From: a virus
Strand: one strand, 5' to 3'
Virus record (IMG/VR): IMGVR_UViG_3300038696_000352
Span: 1 to 32,099 of that record
DNA: 32,099 nt
A program made the translations under genes and the position numbers. This document shows, one piece after another, positions 22,470 to 31,760 of this stretch. The notes beneath the pieces are model-generated. The model ran no database searches. It was given only the letters and a program-made list of their open reading frames with translations, and was not told the DNA's origin. How positions within the stretch are numbered: position 1 is the first letter of the stretch; every line of letters starts with the position of its first letter.

Positions 22470-22978
22470 GCCACACCTCCCTGAGTCTCACGCAACTGTT
22501 CAAGTCGACGCCGCTCCAGTTCCCGTTTGAGATCGATTTGGCTCTGACCCGTTTCACGATTGATGTGGCTCCCATCGCCATGGCGAGCCTTTGCGATCAA
22601 CGCATTTGCGATTTTGCCTTGCACTTCGAGCATGGCGTATTGCGCCGATGCACCCATCAGCGGGGCCAGATATGTGGACAAAAATGGCAGCCAGTCTTTG
22701 AGATGGATCACGACGATCTGTTCGACCACGGCCAGCGGCGTCTCGATGATGACAAACATACCGGTCATCGCACTCGGCCAGAACCGGATCTCGAGACCCG
22801 CACTGCACAGACCCGCCTCCGTCAGCAGGCTGTACTCGCACTCGAGCACACGCTCAAAGGCCCGGTGCCAATCGACGCGCTCGGTCTCGCTGAGACGGCA
22901 GGCCTTATGATACCAGTCAGGCAGATCTACGTCGTAAAAATGCCCAGCCTCGTACACGCGCAATGTGTCGAAACTCAT
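22466..22978 (-). CDS. Unknown phage protein encoded after the primase-helicase
   Basis: A 170-residue protein starting MSFDTLRVYEAGHFYDVDLP, with helices (WHRAFERVLECEYSLLTEAG), a beta-rich middle (GMFVIIETPLAVVEQIVVIH) and a long charged C-terminal helix (IDLKRELERRRLEQLRETQG). No recognised motif. It overlaps the primase-helicase stop as ATGA (22975-22978) and the next gene by 4 bp, so it is co-translated with replication genes and is probably a replication accessory. That role is inferred from position only. Confidence 0.7.
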   Translation of the reverse strand: MSFDTLRVYEAGHFYDVDLPDWYHKACRLSETERVDWHRAFERVLECEYSLLTEAGLCSAGLEIRFWPSAMTGMFVIIETPLAVVEQIVVIHLKDWLPFLSTYLAPLMGASAQYAMLEVQGKIANALIAKARHGDGSHINRETGQSQIDLKRELERRRLEQLRETQGGVA

Positions 22979-25900
22979 GTTCGGTCCTCCTCTTTGTGGT
23001 TTCGGGTTGGTGATTGGTGCAAGTCGACGGGGGCCACCGCGTCCAGACGCGCAGACAGCGCGTCGAGCGCAGCTCGGCGCTTGGCGAGCACCGCCTGCAT
23101 GCTGCTGGCCAGTCGGGATGTCAGTGCATCAAGGCGATCATGCTGAGCAGCTTGCCCATCGAGCGGCGCTGCGATAACGCACTGGGCAAGCGGTCCCAGG
23201 CGGTTGGTCAGCCAGGCTTCCGGATCGGGAATGCGGGCGAGGTCGACGCGGGCGATACGCGCACGATGGCCGGACCCTGCCGGGCGATAAGTCACCTCCA
23301 CAGAGGAGTGTGACATTTGGCTATTATAGAAGTTCCTATAATAGCAGTTTGTCACACTCCTCGAGCGATCCTGCCGTGCCGCCCCAGCCGAAGACCAGAG
23401 CTCCGGAAAGCAGGTCGCCATGTCGGTGGCGTTCTCAAGGACGATGCCCGACAGCGCCATCAGATCGCGTCGCGTCGGTTTGAGCTCCGACCAAGGCACC
23501 AGCGCATCCACCGTAACGGGCAGGACCACGTCCGTGAGCAGGTCGATCTCGAGCCCCGTGTCAGCAGTGCGATTAACGCCCCTGCCCCGGCCCATGGCCT
23601 GGATCAACTCACCCTCGCAGATGCTCCAGCGCACCGCCTCGGCAATCGGGTCAGCATGGGTTTCCATGGCCAGGGGCGCTGTCCGATCACCTGCCAGCCG
23701 GATGCGCCGCTCACCCATCGGATACCACCAGCCAGCGTCTTTCGGGTTTGGCATGGGTTGTCGACCGGTCAGCGCCTTGGCGAGAAGCTCGACGGCATTC
23801 GGCGCAGGCAGCGTGCGACCCAGAATGATCATTCCGCCGATGCCGCCCCAGCGGTCGAGCCCGCTCAGCGCGTTGAAATGCACCGCCTCCATCCGCGGCG
23901 GCAGACCCGCTGCGCGCAGTGCGTCGATGGCGGCCTTCTGTCCTACGACCAGCAGGTCGACCTGTTGAGCGGGGCGGTGGCACTGTCGCGCGCGCAGCGC
24001 GATCCAGGCGCGCAGATCACGCAGGTGGATCACGGCGGCCTTTCGGTCCCGCGCGGGTGCCTGCGTTGGCGGCGTCAACGCACGTGCCGAGGTCGGGCTG
24101 CCGGTGACCTGGCGGATACGGACATGCGGCTGGCATGCCGCCACGGGCAAGCCGGTGTCGATGCGCGGCAGGTAGGCCCGGACAAGTTCCGGCCGGAGCG
24201 TGGCGTCGAGATGCAGGATCGGTGCCTCACCCGCCCAGCCGGCCCTGATGCGGCTGCGCCAGCGCAGTTTCAGCGCCCGCACGGATCCATTCTCCGTGCG
24301 TTCGTGCACGAGTTCGGCGCCCGCGGCGTCATGCTCGCTCTCCAGCGCCTCGGCAAGGATCAGCCAGAGCGCGGCGCAGCGCCCTGGCGGGGCCCATGGC
24401 TCCGACGCGTGCGGCAGAACCGCCTCCATGCGCTTGCGGCGCTCTGCGGGCGACATGCCCGGCAGCAGCCCGGCATCGCGCATGCGACGCCGTTCCAGCG
24501 TCGCGGCATGGCGGCAATCATCGGATGTGAGGCCGACCGCTTCAAGAAGGCCAAGGCGCAACGGACCGGGTTCCGTGACCCTCAGCGCCTTGCAAAGCCT
24601 CGACCGAGCATCGACGAGATCAGCCGTGGCGCCCACGTCCATCTTGCCCTTGCCGGTGTAGCAGACGAGTGATGTCCGCCCAGGCTCCAGCCCGTCTTGC
24701 GTGAGCGTCGCCTTACCATCGAGACCGCGCAGGCCCGATTGCCAGAAGGCTTCGTCGATCACCAGCAGCCCCACGGTGCCAATGGCCTCAGGCTTCATGT
24801 GGAAAAGGCTGTCATGGGCGCAGACGATGATGTTGGCCGCCTGCGCCTGTGGCTTCTGGCACTGATAGCCGCAGTCGTGAAAATGCGCGCACAGATGCAA
24901 CTCCGCCCCACGCTTGACCTTGCAGCAGCTTTGCTCGACCGGATGCTCGACCTCTAGCGCATCAAAGGTGGCCTCCGGATCGCGGCACATCAGCTGCTCG
25001 GGATTGTTCGGCGCGGGATCGGGGGCCGTACGGCCCTTCCAGAGCATGGCGCGCAGACCGAGCGCCTTAAAGGCCGTGACCTGTTCGACGCCGAGATCGT
25101 GACGCGGGACGGCATAGACGACCTTGCGGCGGCCCAGCCCACCCGTGTCGATCAGCTCGGCGATGGCGGTGCGCGCATGTGAGGTCTTGCCGAGGCCAAC
25201 ATCGACGGGCAGGCCGAGAAGCGGAGGGAAGGCTGCGCTTGCCACGATGTTGAAATCCAACGGATCGCGGTCGGCATCCGCATCCTTTGCCGCCTCCCTT
25301 GCTGCCTCGACGTCCGCCCAATAGCCGGGGATCGCGGCCATGAACCGCGCAATTGCCTCCGCAAGACTGGCCCGCGCAGTATCCGGTGTCAGAGTAGGGG
25401 CTGCATAGGTTGGCGGTGGCGGCGGAATTTTCGCAGCCTCAGCGACAAGCGCCACTACGGCGTCCGGACCTGCGGCACAGAACAGATCGTTGGCATCGCC
25501 CGGTGTCTCGGGCACCGCGATGCGCGCATCAACGGCCAGCGCGGCCTTGCGCGCTGCGTCGACGCCTGGGTTCGTGTCGCGGTCGGGCTTGGTGTCGTTG
25601 TCGGCGACCAGGACGATGTTGGCATCCGGGAAGCGGGCCCGCAGCGCCTCGGCGACGGGCGGCAGGTTGCCAGCATCCATGGCGGCGATGACGGTGTGGC
25701 CCGTCGCGATGTGTAGGCTTGCACCTGTTGCCCAGCCTTCGCAGATCAGAATCGGGCCACGAGGCTCGGCCTGTGGTGTGGGTTCCATGCCCACCACCGC
25801 GAAATGCCCCCGCTTCGCACCACCCGCTAGAAAACGCTTGGCACCGTCGGGGGCGATGGTCTCGAGGCTGTGCAGATGCCCATCGATATCCTGCAGCGGG

Positions 25901-26430
25901 ATAACGAGTTGGCCACGCGCATCCATGCGCAGCGCGCAAGGCGCGACCTGCTTGGCCGCAAGATATGGATGATCCGCGCGGGCAGGATTGGCGTTGGCCC
26001 AGATGCGCATAGCGCGAACGGCGGCCTCTGCGGCTGGCGAAATCAGAGGGATGCTTTCTTCGGCCTTTCGGCCATCCTCCTGCGGCGCAGGGGGTAGATT
26101 GTTTGACGTAGCCTGTGATCTGGCGCGCTGGTGCTTGGGCCGCAGGTCCTGCGCCATGCCGATACGATCGGCGATCCAGTCATTGGCATCGCTGCGAGGC
26201 ATGCCAAGCTCGCGACCAACCAGATCTGAAAAATGGCTGCCGTCACCCGCCTCGTGGTCAAACCACATGCCCGCTTTCGACCCGCTGATGATCATCGCAA
26301 GGCTACCCTTGCGGCCCCAGCGCCATTCCTGGGAAGTCTTTGAACTGGGCTGGCCAAGCAGTTCGACGACAAGCTCTGGCAATCGCCTGCGCAATTCAGC
26401 GTCAAATGCCTGCCAATCACGCGCGCTCAT
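22975..26430 (-). CDS. Toprim primase fused to a helicase with a cysteine cluster
   Basis: About 1151 residues, the main replication protein. The start at 26430 gives MSARDWQAFDAELRRRLPEL; the frame is open to a GTG at 26619, which would add 63 residues including a CRCDPSVACDVC cluster. Residues 1-90 resemble the N-terminal primase domain (EWRWGRKGSLAMIISG, MWFDHEAGDG). The Toprim domain follows: LICEGWATGASLH (Glu231), VLVADNDTKPDRD (Asp277, Asp279). The helicase half has Walker A GLPVDVGLGKTSHA (about 406-419), Walker B GLLVIDEAFW (554-563) and a motif VI-like QAMGRGRGVNRT near 941. Between Walker A and B lie C482, C502, C503, C514, C520 and C524 followed by ANIIVCAHDSLF, recalling iron-sulfur helicases of the DinG/XPD type. 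Residues about 1023-1043 are encoded by a large palindrome. Confidence 0.9.
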   Translation of the reverse strand: MSARDWQAFDAELRRRLPELVVELLGQPSSKTSQEWRWGRKGSLAMIISGSKAGMWFDHEAGDGSHFSDLVGRELGMPRSDANDWIADRIGMAQDLRPKHQRARSQATSNNLPPAPQEDGRKAEESIPLISPAAEAAVRAMRIWANANPARADHPYLAAKQVAPCALRMDARGQLVIPLQDIDGHLHSLETIAPDGAKRFLAGGAKRGHFAVVGMEPTPQAEPRGPILICEGWATGASLHIATGHTVIAAMDAGNLPPVAEALRARFPDANIVLVADNDTKPDRDTNPGVDAARKAALAVDARIAVPETPGDANDLFCAAGPDAVVALVAEAAKIPPPPPTYAAPTLTPDTARASLAEAIARFMAAIPGYWADVEAAREAAKDADADRDPLDFNIVASAAFPPLLGLPVDVGLGKTSHARTAIAELIDTGGLGRRKVVYAVPRHDLGVEQVTAFKALGLRAMLWKGRTAPDPAPNNPEQLMCRDPEATFDALEVEHPVEQSCCKVKRGAELHLCAHFHDCGYQCQKPQAQAANIIVCAHDSLFHMKPEAIGTVGLLVIDEAFWQSGLRGLDGKATLTQDGLEPGRTSLVCYTGKGKMDVGATADLVDARSRLCKALRVTEPGPLRLGLLEAVGLTSDDCRHAATLERRRMRDAGLLPGMSPAERRKRMEAVLPHASEPWAPPGRCAALWLILAEALESEHDAAGAELVHERTENGSVRALKLRWRSRIRAGWAGEAPILHLDATLRPELVRAYLPRIDTGLPVAACQPHVRIRQVTGSPTSARALTPPTQAPARDRKAAVIHLRDLRAWIALRARQCHRPAQQVDLLVVGQKAAIDALRAAGLPPRMEAVHFNALSGLDRWGGIGGMIILGRTLPAPNAVELLAKALTGRQPMPNPKDAGWWYPMGERRIRLAGDRTAPLAMETHADPIAEAVRWSICEGELIQAMGRGRGVNRTADTGLEIDLLTDVVLPVTVDALVPWSELKPTRRDLMALSGIVLENATDMATCFPELWSSAGAARQDRSRSVTNCYYRNFYNSQMSHSSVEVTYRPAGSGHRARIARVDLARIPDPEAWLTNRLGPLAQCVIAAPLDGQAAQHDRLDALTSRLASSMQAVLAKRRAALDALSARLDAVAPVDLHQSPTRNHKEEDRT
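23303..23362. repeat. 60-nt interrupted palindrome inside the primase-helicase gene
   Basis: Outer arms of 13 bp (GAGGAGTGTGACA, 23303-23315, and TGTCACACTCCTC, 23350-23362) and inner arms of 10 bp (GCTATTATAG, 23320-23329, and CTATAATAGC, 23336-23345) share one centre at 23332.5. They are separated by a 4+4-nt mismatch bubble, with a 6-nt loop. The inner arms are very AT-rich in an otherwise GC-rich gene. It would form a strong hairpin in RNA or single-stranded DNA. Confidence 0.9.
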
Positions 26431-26627
26431 GGGCGAACCCCGCGCGGAAGCGCAGACATCACAGGCGACAGATGGGTCGCAGCGGCAATGCGCAGGGGGA
26501 TTTGAGGGTGGAGATGCACGGGCGTTTGGAACCGGGTTGAGGGCGTTGTTGCCCCCGGTTCTGTCACTGGTCACGCAGCCCCCGCGACGTCCGAACCGAT
26601 CCACCCGTTCGCACGGCACCTGATAGG

Positions 26628-26813
26628 AAAGGGTGGAACCCTCCCGACAAGCTCATGAAATCATGACGAATAAAGGGTGGACCCCAAGGGGCCGGAGTGC
26701 CCTTTGCGCGGCTATTGCAATCGGACGACGCGTAGAAGGGTGAACCCCAGTGCAGCGCGAATCAGGTGAACGGTTTCACCCTTTTCAGCAGGGTGCGACA
26801 GGAAGGGTGAATC
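26628..26813. repeat. GGGTGAA-type repeat array upstream of the primase-helicase
   Basis: Copies on the plus strand are AAAGGGTGGAACCC (26628-26641), AAAGGGTGGACCCC (26672-26685), AAGGGTGAACCCC (26736-26748), a palindromic AGGTGAACGGTTTCACCC (26764-26781), a weak CAGGGTGCGAC (26789-26799) and AAGGGTGAATCC (26802-26813). Such repeats just before a replication gene could be an origin (iterons) or operators. Confidence 0.6.
26764..26781. promoter_or_regulatory. Palindromic operator-like site, left copy
   Basis: AGGTGAACGGTTTCACCC is a near-palindrome that shares CGGTTTCACCCT with the perfect palindrome at 31761-31781. One base fewer in the left arm makes it imperfect. It lies upstream of the leftward replication operon. 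Confidence 0.55.
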
Positions 26814-27371
26814 CTTCGGCGACGTGCGAACTCAATCGTTCAGAAACCGGCTAGGCCTACCTTGGCGAGCCACGTTCTCACCAAAACAGGTATCCGGTAA
26901 GTCACGCGAGAAACCCGGGCGGTCGCCTGCCCCGGTTTCAAGAGGGCATCTATTCTTTTCGGACCAGCACTTGCACTCGACACGATCAGTATTGGCGACC
27001 ACAACACTGCTCAGACAAGGCGGGACTGATGGCCCGAACAGATAATCTCAGCTGGGCGCACAGTTCCTGCTGCCTCGCTGGTTTGCAGGCGGCGTCACGA
27101 TCGTCCGCGCATCGGCACCTTGTGTCGTCCAACACGACGCCCAATGTTGCTTAGCGTGCGGGTGTTACAGACAAAAACACCCTCCGTTGGTCGGCGACAG
27201 CGACTAGGCGGGATGCACATCGTTGGAGTTGCGAACGATGTTGCGTCAGCCAACGAAGCCCACCGGGCAGCGAGGCAAATTGGCAAATATACGGAGAAAC
27301 TGGTCGTCTCTCGAGACCGGCCGCTCCAGCCAAGTGCGGGCGGTGCCCGCGTTTCAGTTATGCGGCTCTCA
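26814..27371. other. Gene-poor stretch between replication operon and SNF2 gene
   Basis: No supported gene lies here. Short open frames on both strands lack recognised domains and ribosome binding sites. I looked for tRNA genes and attachment-site-like repeats and saw none. Confidence 0.5.
27336..27350 (-). terminator. GC-rich hairpin after the SNF2 gene
   Basis: A 6-bp stem (GCGGGC / GCCCGC) with a 3-nt loop starts about 20 nt past the stop of the SNF2 helicase. No T run follows, so an intrinsic terminator is only possible. Confidence 0.3.
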
Positions 27372-30300
27372 TCAACTGCTCAGCGGGGCAAACAGATCCT
27401 GCAGCGTCGCTTCGTCCAGCAGGCTTTCCGATACAGTACCGATATCGTCGAAAAGCGCATCGGCCAGCGCCTGCTTGCGCACCTGCATGGCGAGGATCTT
27501 TTCCTCAACGGTGCCAGCGGCCACGAGGCGGTGAACAAAGACCGGCCTCGACTGACCGATCCGGTGGGTGCGGTCCATCGCCTGACGCTCGACCGCCGGG
27601 TTCCACCATGGATCATACAGGATCACTGTGTCGGCCTCTGTCAAGGTCAGCCCGACCCCGCCCGCCTTGAGGCTGAGCAGGAACACCGCCGCATCGCCCT
27701 GCGCGAAGCTGTCTAGGACCTCCGCACGGTTCTGCGTCTGCCCTGTGAGGGTTAGATGGGAAATGCCCGCCTCGGTCAGATCGGCCTCGATCAGCCGCAG
27801 CATCTCGACGAATTGCGAGAACACGAGCACGCGCCGCCCCTCGGCGACCAACTCGCCAAGCAGATCGCGCAGCCGCGTCCGCTTGGCGCTCTCGGTGACG
27901 GAACGCGCGGCTGCTGTTTTGACAAGCGCGGGGTCGCAACAGACCTGCCGCAGCTTCAGAAGCGCATCCAGCACCGTGATCCGCGCCGCAGCTGCGCCGC
28001 GTTTGGCAATAGCCTCACGCACGCGGGCATCCATCGCACTGCGCACCGTCTCGTAAAGCGCCTGCTGCGGTTTGGCCAACTCGACCCGTTCGAGGATTTC
28101 CGTCTTGGGCGGCAGTTCAGCCGCGACCTCTTCCTTGGTACGGCGCAGCAGGAACGGGCGCAAGCGCCGGTTCAGCCGGGCCTGCGCGGTCGCATCACCG
28201 TGCTTTTCAATGGGGGTACGGAACAGTGTTTGAAATTTCTTCCGATCCCCCAGCAGGCCCGGATTGATCCAGTCGATCAGCGTCCAGATATCCTGCAGCG
28301 AGTTTTCCAGCGGCGTGCCGGTCAGCGCCAGCCGTCCCTTGGCGGGGATCTCGCGCAGGGTTTTCGCCATCTGCGAGGCCGGGTTCTTAAGTGTCTGCGC
28401 TTCATCGAGGATGACCAGCGGCCAATCCTGCGCCGCCAGCCAGTCGCGGTCGCGCGCAAGCAGCGGATAGGTGGTCACCACCAGATCGGCCTCGAGCGCT
28501 GCCTCACGCCGGGCCGCACGGCCTGTGCCGTGCAGGGTCACCAGCCGCAGACCGGGCGTGAACTGCACGGCTTGCGACTCCCAACCATGCAAGAGGCTCG
28601 TCGGCACGATCAGCAGCGCCGGTCCGGGCGCGCCCGCCTCGCGCCGTGCCTGCAAAAGCGCCAGCGTCTGCACCGTCTTGCCCAGTCCCATGTCATCGGC
28701 CAGCACGCCGCCAAAGCCTGCCTCCACAAGGCTGCCCATCCAGGCAGCACCGTAGGCCTGATAATCCCGCAACTGCGCCGTCAGACCTGTAGGCGGCGCA
28801 AAGCTGTCGGCCTCGGCCAGCGCCCGCAGGCTGCGCGCCAGCGGCAGGATCCCGGCATTGTCGGCAAAGCGGATAGAACTCCCCATCAACGCCTCCTCCG
28901 CCAGCCGCGCAACATCGGCATCAGAGGGGTGCAGCGCGCCCAGTTCGGCATGATGGGTCAGAAACAAATGCAGAAGTGGCGCCAACGGACTGAGATCCAC
29001 CGCAACGTAACCGGTCTTGCCCCGGTTCAGATAGACTGGCCTATTGGACAAATGCTGCGCCAGCGTCTCGACATCGGGCAGTTCCTCCCATTCGTCGCGG
29101 ACCTGTTCAAGAAACGCCGCCACCACTGGGGCCACATCCAGCTGTTTGCCGCTGATCTCGACCTGAAACCCCAGCGAGAACCAGTCATTGCCCTGAAACG
29201 CGTCACCCGCCTCGGCTCGCGTCGCAACCGAGAGTTCGGCAGTTTCCTCGCTCAGGCGGTAGGGCCATTGCGGCGTCTCGATCACCTCCCAGCCCTCACG
29301 GCGCAGTAAGGGAACCTTATGAAAGGCGAATTCCATCGGCTCGCGCGGCCCGGTAATCTCAAGGGTGTGCAGGTTCATCTCGTTCTCGGCAAATACGAAA
29401 TCGCAGGCCATCATGCGCTTGCCCGGCCAATGGATCTCGAGTTCCTGCACCAGCAGCGCGCCCGCCTCCATCAGCCGTGCAGCGCAAGCCGCCTCCCAGC
29501 GAGGATCGCGGGTAATTGTCACGATCTCACCGTCATTGACCATGCGCGGATCAGCAGCACCCTCTGCGACCTCGTGGCCTTCATAGACAAACCGCAAGGT
29601 CAGCGTCGGCAGGACCACGGTATCGTCCCAGTGCCGCGGTCCGTCGCGTGCCGTCTCGGCCCCTAGGGTCAGCCGCGCGACACGCTGCTTTGCCGCGCGC
29701 CGTGTTTGCCGAATGACCCGCGGGCGCGGCAGCGGTAGTTCAGCCAGCATGTCGGGCAGCGCCGCGCCAAGTGCCTCAATCTCTTGCGGCGCCACTTGCG
29801 GGCTGGATGCGACAAGGCGCAACGCATCCATGTCCACCGGTTGCTCCAGCGCCCCGATACAGCCTGCCTTGGTGTCGATCCAGACTGTCGCCCCGTCCAG
29901 CCCTTGCAGATCAAGCGGCTGTTCGCCCGCGCCCTCGAAGCCCAGTCGTTGAGTGCCATCTGACGCCATTTGCCAGCTCAGGCGAGGTTCGGGACAGTCC
30001 TCGCACCATGTCAATTGCGCACCGGGAGTGTTGTCATGCAAGAGGCGTCCTGTCTCAGCGACTCGGCGCAGCAGCGCTATCGCGTCCGCGCCTTTCGGTC
30101 GAAAGAGTTCAGACAGGCCGTAGATGTGGTGCGACTCCCAAATCTGGGCCTGCGCCAGCGCCGACAGCAGCTTGAGATCGACAGGACGAATGAACTTCGC
30201 TGGGGCGCCGCGCAGAGCATTGGCCGCATCATAGCGCCGGATCGACGGGTTGAGCGCGGTGCCCACAGCATTGATCCGGCCCTTGTAAGTGTCGATCTTC

Positions 30301-30716
30301 AGCTGCGCGCCATTCGGGGTCAGCACATAAAGCAGGCGATCCTTGACATTGTCCGGGTAATCGTTCGGCCGCTCTTCAGGTAGCTGCCGCGTTGGAGTAC
30401 TTTCACGCACTTGGCGGAGCCAGCCCTGGACAGGCCCGGCGAGGCCAGGGCGTTCGTTTTGCCGCGCCGCCCATGCCATCAGTATCGCGGCCACATGCTT
30501 GCAGTTATGGCCCACCGGACAGGAGCAGATGCCGTCAACCAGTTCTCCATGCACAGCGATACGCTGCTGATAGCTCTTGCCACGTCCGTTCGAGACACGC
30601 CCCTTTATCGCACCGTCCAGCAGCAGCTCGACCGAAACAACCAAACCACGGAGAAAATAATCGCGTCCGCGCTCCAGCGTCAGCCCATCGAAATGATCCT
30701 TCAGTCGAATATCCAT
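27372..30716 (-). CDS. SWI2/SNF2 family helicase with N-terminal SWIM zinc finger
   Basis: A 1114-residue DNA-dependent ATPase (translocase). The N-terminal SWIM finger is CSCPVGHNCKH (Cys64, Cys66, Cys72, His74), typically a DNA or protein contact. A long middle region of unknown fold follows. The SNF2 ATPase core occupies about residues 640-1100: motif I DDMGLGKTVQTLALL (Lys near 679), motif II VILDEAQTLKN (near 766), LTGTPLENSLQDIWTLIDW, motif V-like LSLKAGGVGLTLTEADTVI and motif VI MDRTHRIGQSRPVFVHRLVA (near 1045). This is the stand-alone bacterial HepA-like architecture. It may help remodel stalled transcription or repair complexes. It is not part of a recognisable DISARM, Zorya or Druantia operon here. 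It is unusual in a phage and could be cargo. Confidence 0.92.
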   Translation of the reverse strand: MDIRLKDHFDGLTLERGRDYFLRGLVVSVELLLDGAIKGRVSNGRGKSYQQRIAVHGELVDGICSCPVGHNCKHVAAILMAWAARQNERPGLAGPVQGWLRQVRESTPTRQLPEERPNDYPDNVKDRLLYVLTPNGAQLKIDTYKGRINAVGTALNPSIRRYDAANALRGAPAKFIRPVDLKLLSALAQAQIWESHHIYGLSELFRPKGADAIALLRRVAETGRLLHDNTPGAQLTWCEDCPEPRLSWQMASDGTQRLGFEGAGEQPLDLQGLDGATVWIDTKAGCIGALEQPVDMDALRLVASSPQVAPQEIEALGAALPDMLAELPLPRPRVIRQTRRAAKQRVARLTLGAETARDGPRHWDDTVVLPTLTLRFVYEGHEVAEGAADPRMVNDGEIVTITRDPRWEAACAARLMEAGALLVQELEIHWPGKRMMACDFVFAENEMNLHTLEITGPREPMEFAFHKVPLLRREGWEVIETPQWPYRLSEETAELSVATRAEAGDAFQGNDWFSLGFQVEISGKQLDVAPVVAAFLEQVRDEWEELPDVETLAQHLSNRPVYLNRGKTGYVAVDLSPLAPLLHLFLTHHAELGALHPSDADVARLAEEALMGSSIRFADNAGILPLARSLRALAEADSFAPPTGLTAQLRDYQAYGAAWMGSLVEAGFGGVLADDMGLGKTVQTLALLQARREAGAPGPALLIVPTSLLHGWESQAVQFTPGLRLVTLHGTGRAARREAALEADLVVTTYPLLARDRDWLAAQDWPLVILDEAQTLKNPASQMAKTLREIPAKGRLALTGTPLENSLQDIWTLIDWINPGLLGDRKKFQTLFRTPIEKHGDATAQARLNRRLRPFLLRRTKEEVAAELPPKTEILERVELAKPQQALYETVRSAMDARVREAIAKRGAAAARITVLDALLKLRQVCCDPALVKTAAARSVTESAKRTRLRDLLGELVAEGRRVLVFSQFVEMLRLIEADLTEAGISHLTLTGQTQNRAEVLDSFAQGDAAVFLLSLKAGGVGLTLTEADTVILYDPWWNPAVERQAMDRTHRIGQSRPVFVHRLVAAGTVEEKILAMQVRKQALADALFDDIGTVSESLLDEATLQDLFAPLSS

Positions 30717-30978
30717 GCTGTCCCATCACGATCACTTTTGGCGACCCGGCACCGGTCTGTCTCGAAGGCAACGATTGGCTCGTCATCTCGCTTACTGCGC
30801 GAAACCGAGTCCTGCCCGATCAGGCGACGGTGTCAAGTGGCCGAAGCGCACTTCACTGAAAAGGAACGCGTGGGAAATGTCGAGCGCCGGCGTCAAGGGT
30901 GGCACGGGACGCAAGGCCGTATGATTCGCACCAATTTCGAAAACGGCAACGTCGTGATATCTGCTCCACCTTAGGCAA

Positions 30979-31680
30979 TTAGGGCTTCGGCGTCCGCTTC
31001 GCTCCACCGCGCTGCGCCGTCGGCAACCGGATCAATGTGGCCATGGATTTTGCGATGTTGCGAGAAATCGGCTCACCCTCGATCCGCTTTTCAAAAAACC
31101 AGTCAGAGAGGTTTTCCTTCTTGCTCTGGTAATCGTCCGTCAGGCCAAAATACCTGATCGCTTCCTGCATGAGTTCAAGATAGGGGGTGGTGTATGTCTT
31201 GGCTGTCGCTTGTCGAGGGGACTGGACAGGTCCCGGCGCATCATTCGGCCATATCGCCTTCACCATGAATTCCGGCACTTCGATCTGGATGTATTGCCAC
31301 GACGGGCCTGTGAGGTCCCCGCGACTGAAGTTGAACTCTCCACAACGCCATTCCGTTGTCGTAATCAAGCTAGGATCACTCGCATGAAGGCGCCAGCTCC
31401 GCTCGGCAGCCGGATCCACAAACAACGCTGCCGTCGTCGACAGGCGACCAGTGGCACGGATGTAACCATCGCGCAGCGCCATTAGCAGGCCATCGCGCGC
31501 CCTGCGCCGCACCTGTCGCGCAGATGCGGCCGTCAGTTCGATTGCATCCGGCACCGGATGATCCTCCCCAAGAAACGCAATGTTTAAAGATTCGGTATGA
31601 TCTCGAAGTTCGATGTCTTCCACATGGGCAAGTGCAACCGAGAAGCTCCAAGACAAGCCGAATGTGCTTGGTGTCTGCAT
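30979..31680 (-). CDS. Conserved unknown protein of the integration-region neighbourhood
   Basis: A 233-residue protein starting MQTPSTFGLSWSFSVALAHV. The middle carries ASARQVRRRARDGLLMALRD then GYIRATGRLS, a compact helical stretch. The C-terminus holds YLELMQEAIRYFGLTDDYQS, KKENLSDWFFEKRIEGEPIS and RNIAKSMATLIRLPTAQRGG, a pattern I associate with proteins beside DUF2924/recombinase genes in alphaproteobacterial islands and prophages. Function unknown. It is divergent from the small gene at 31874, and a perfect palindrome lies between them. Confidence 0.75.
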   Translation of the reverse strand: MQTPSTFGLSWSFSVALAHVEDIELRDHTESLNIAFLGEDHPVPDAIELTAASARQVRRRARDGLLMALRDGYIRATGRLSTTAALFVDPAAERSWRLHASDPSLITTTEWRCGEFNFSRGDLTGPSWQYIQIEVPEFMVKAIWPNDAPGPVQSPRQATAKTYTTPYLELMQEAIRYFGLTDDYQSKKENLSDWFFEKRIEGEPISRNIAKSMATLIRLPTAQRGGAKRTPKP

Positions 31681-31760
31681 GCAAACCTCCCCTAATCACA
31701 GTGAATTCAGACACGAAACATAAGGTGAACACTCCGAGCTGACAAGGGACCATGTTTAGA

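Noticed and set aside
23317-24672. 451-codon plus-strand frame opposite the primase-helicase
   Set aside because: Antisense to a conserved helicase region, with Arg/Gln/Pro-rich shadow composition and no domain.
26824-27333. Short frames on both strands between the repeat array and the SNF2 gene
   Set aside because: No ribosome binding site, domain or operon context supports any of them.
27756-29309. 517-codon plus-strand open frame across the SNF2 gene
   Set aside because: It is antisense to strong SNF2 motifs, has Gln/Arg/His-rich composition typical of a shadow frame in GC-rich DNA, and no recognisable domain.
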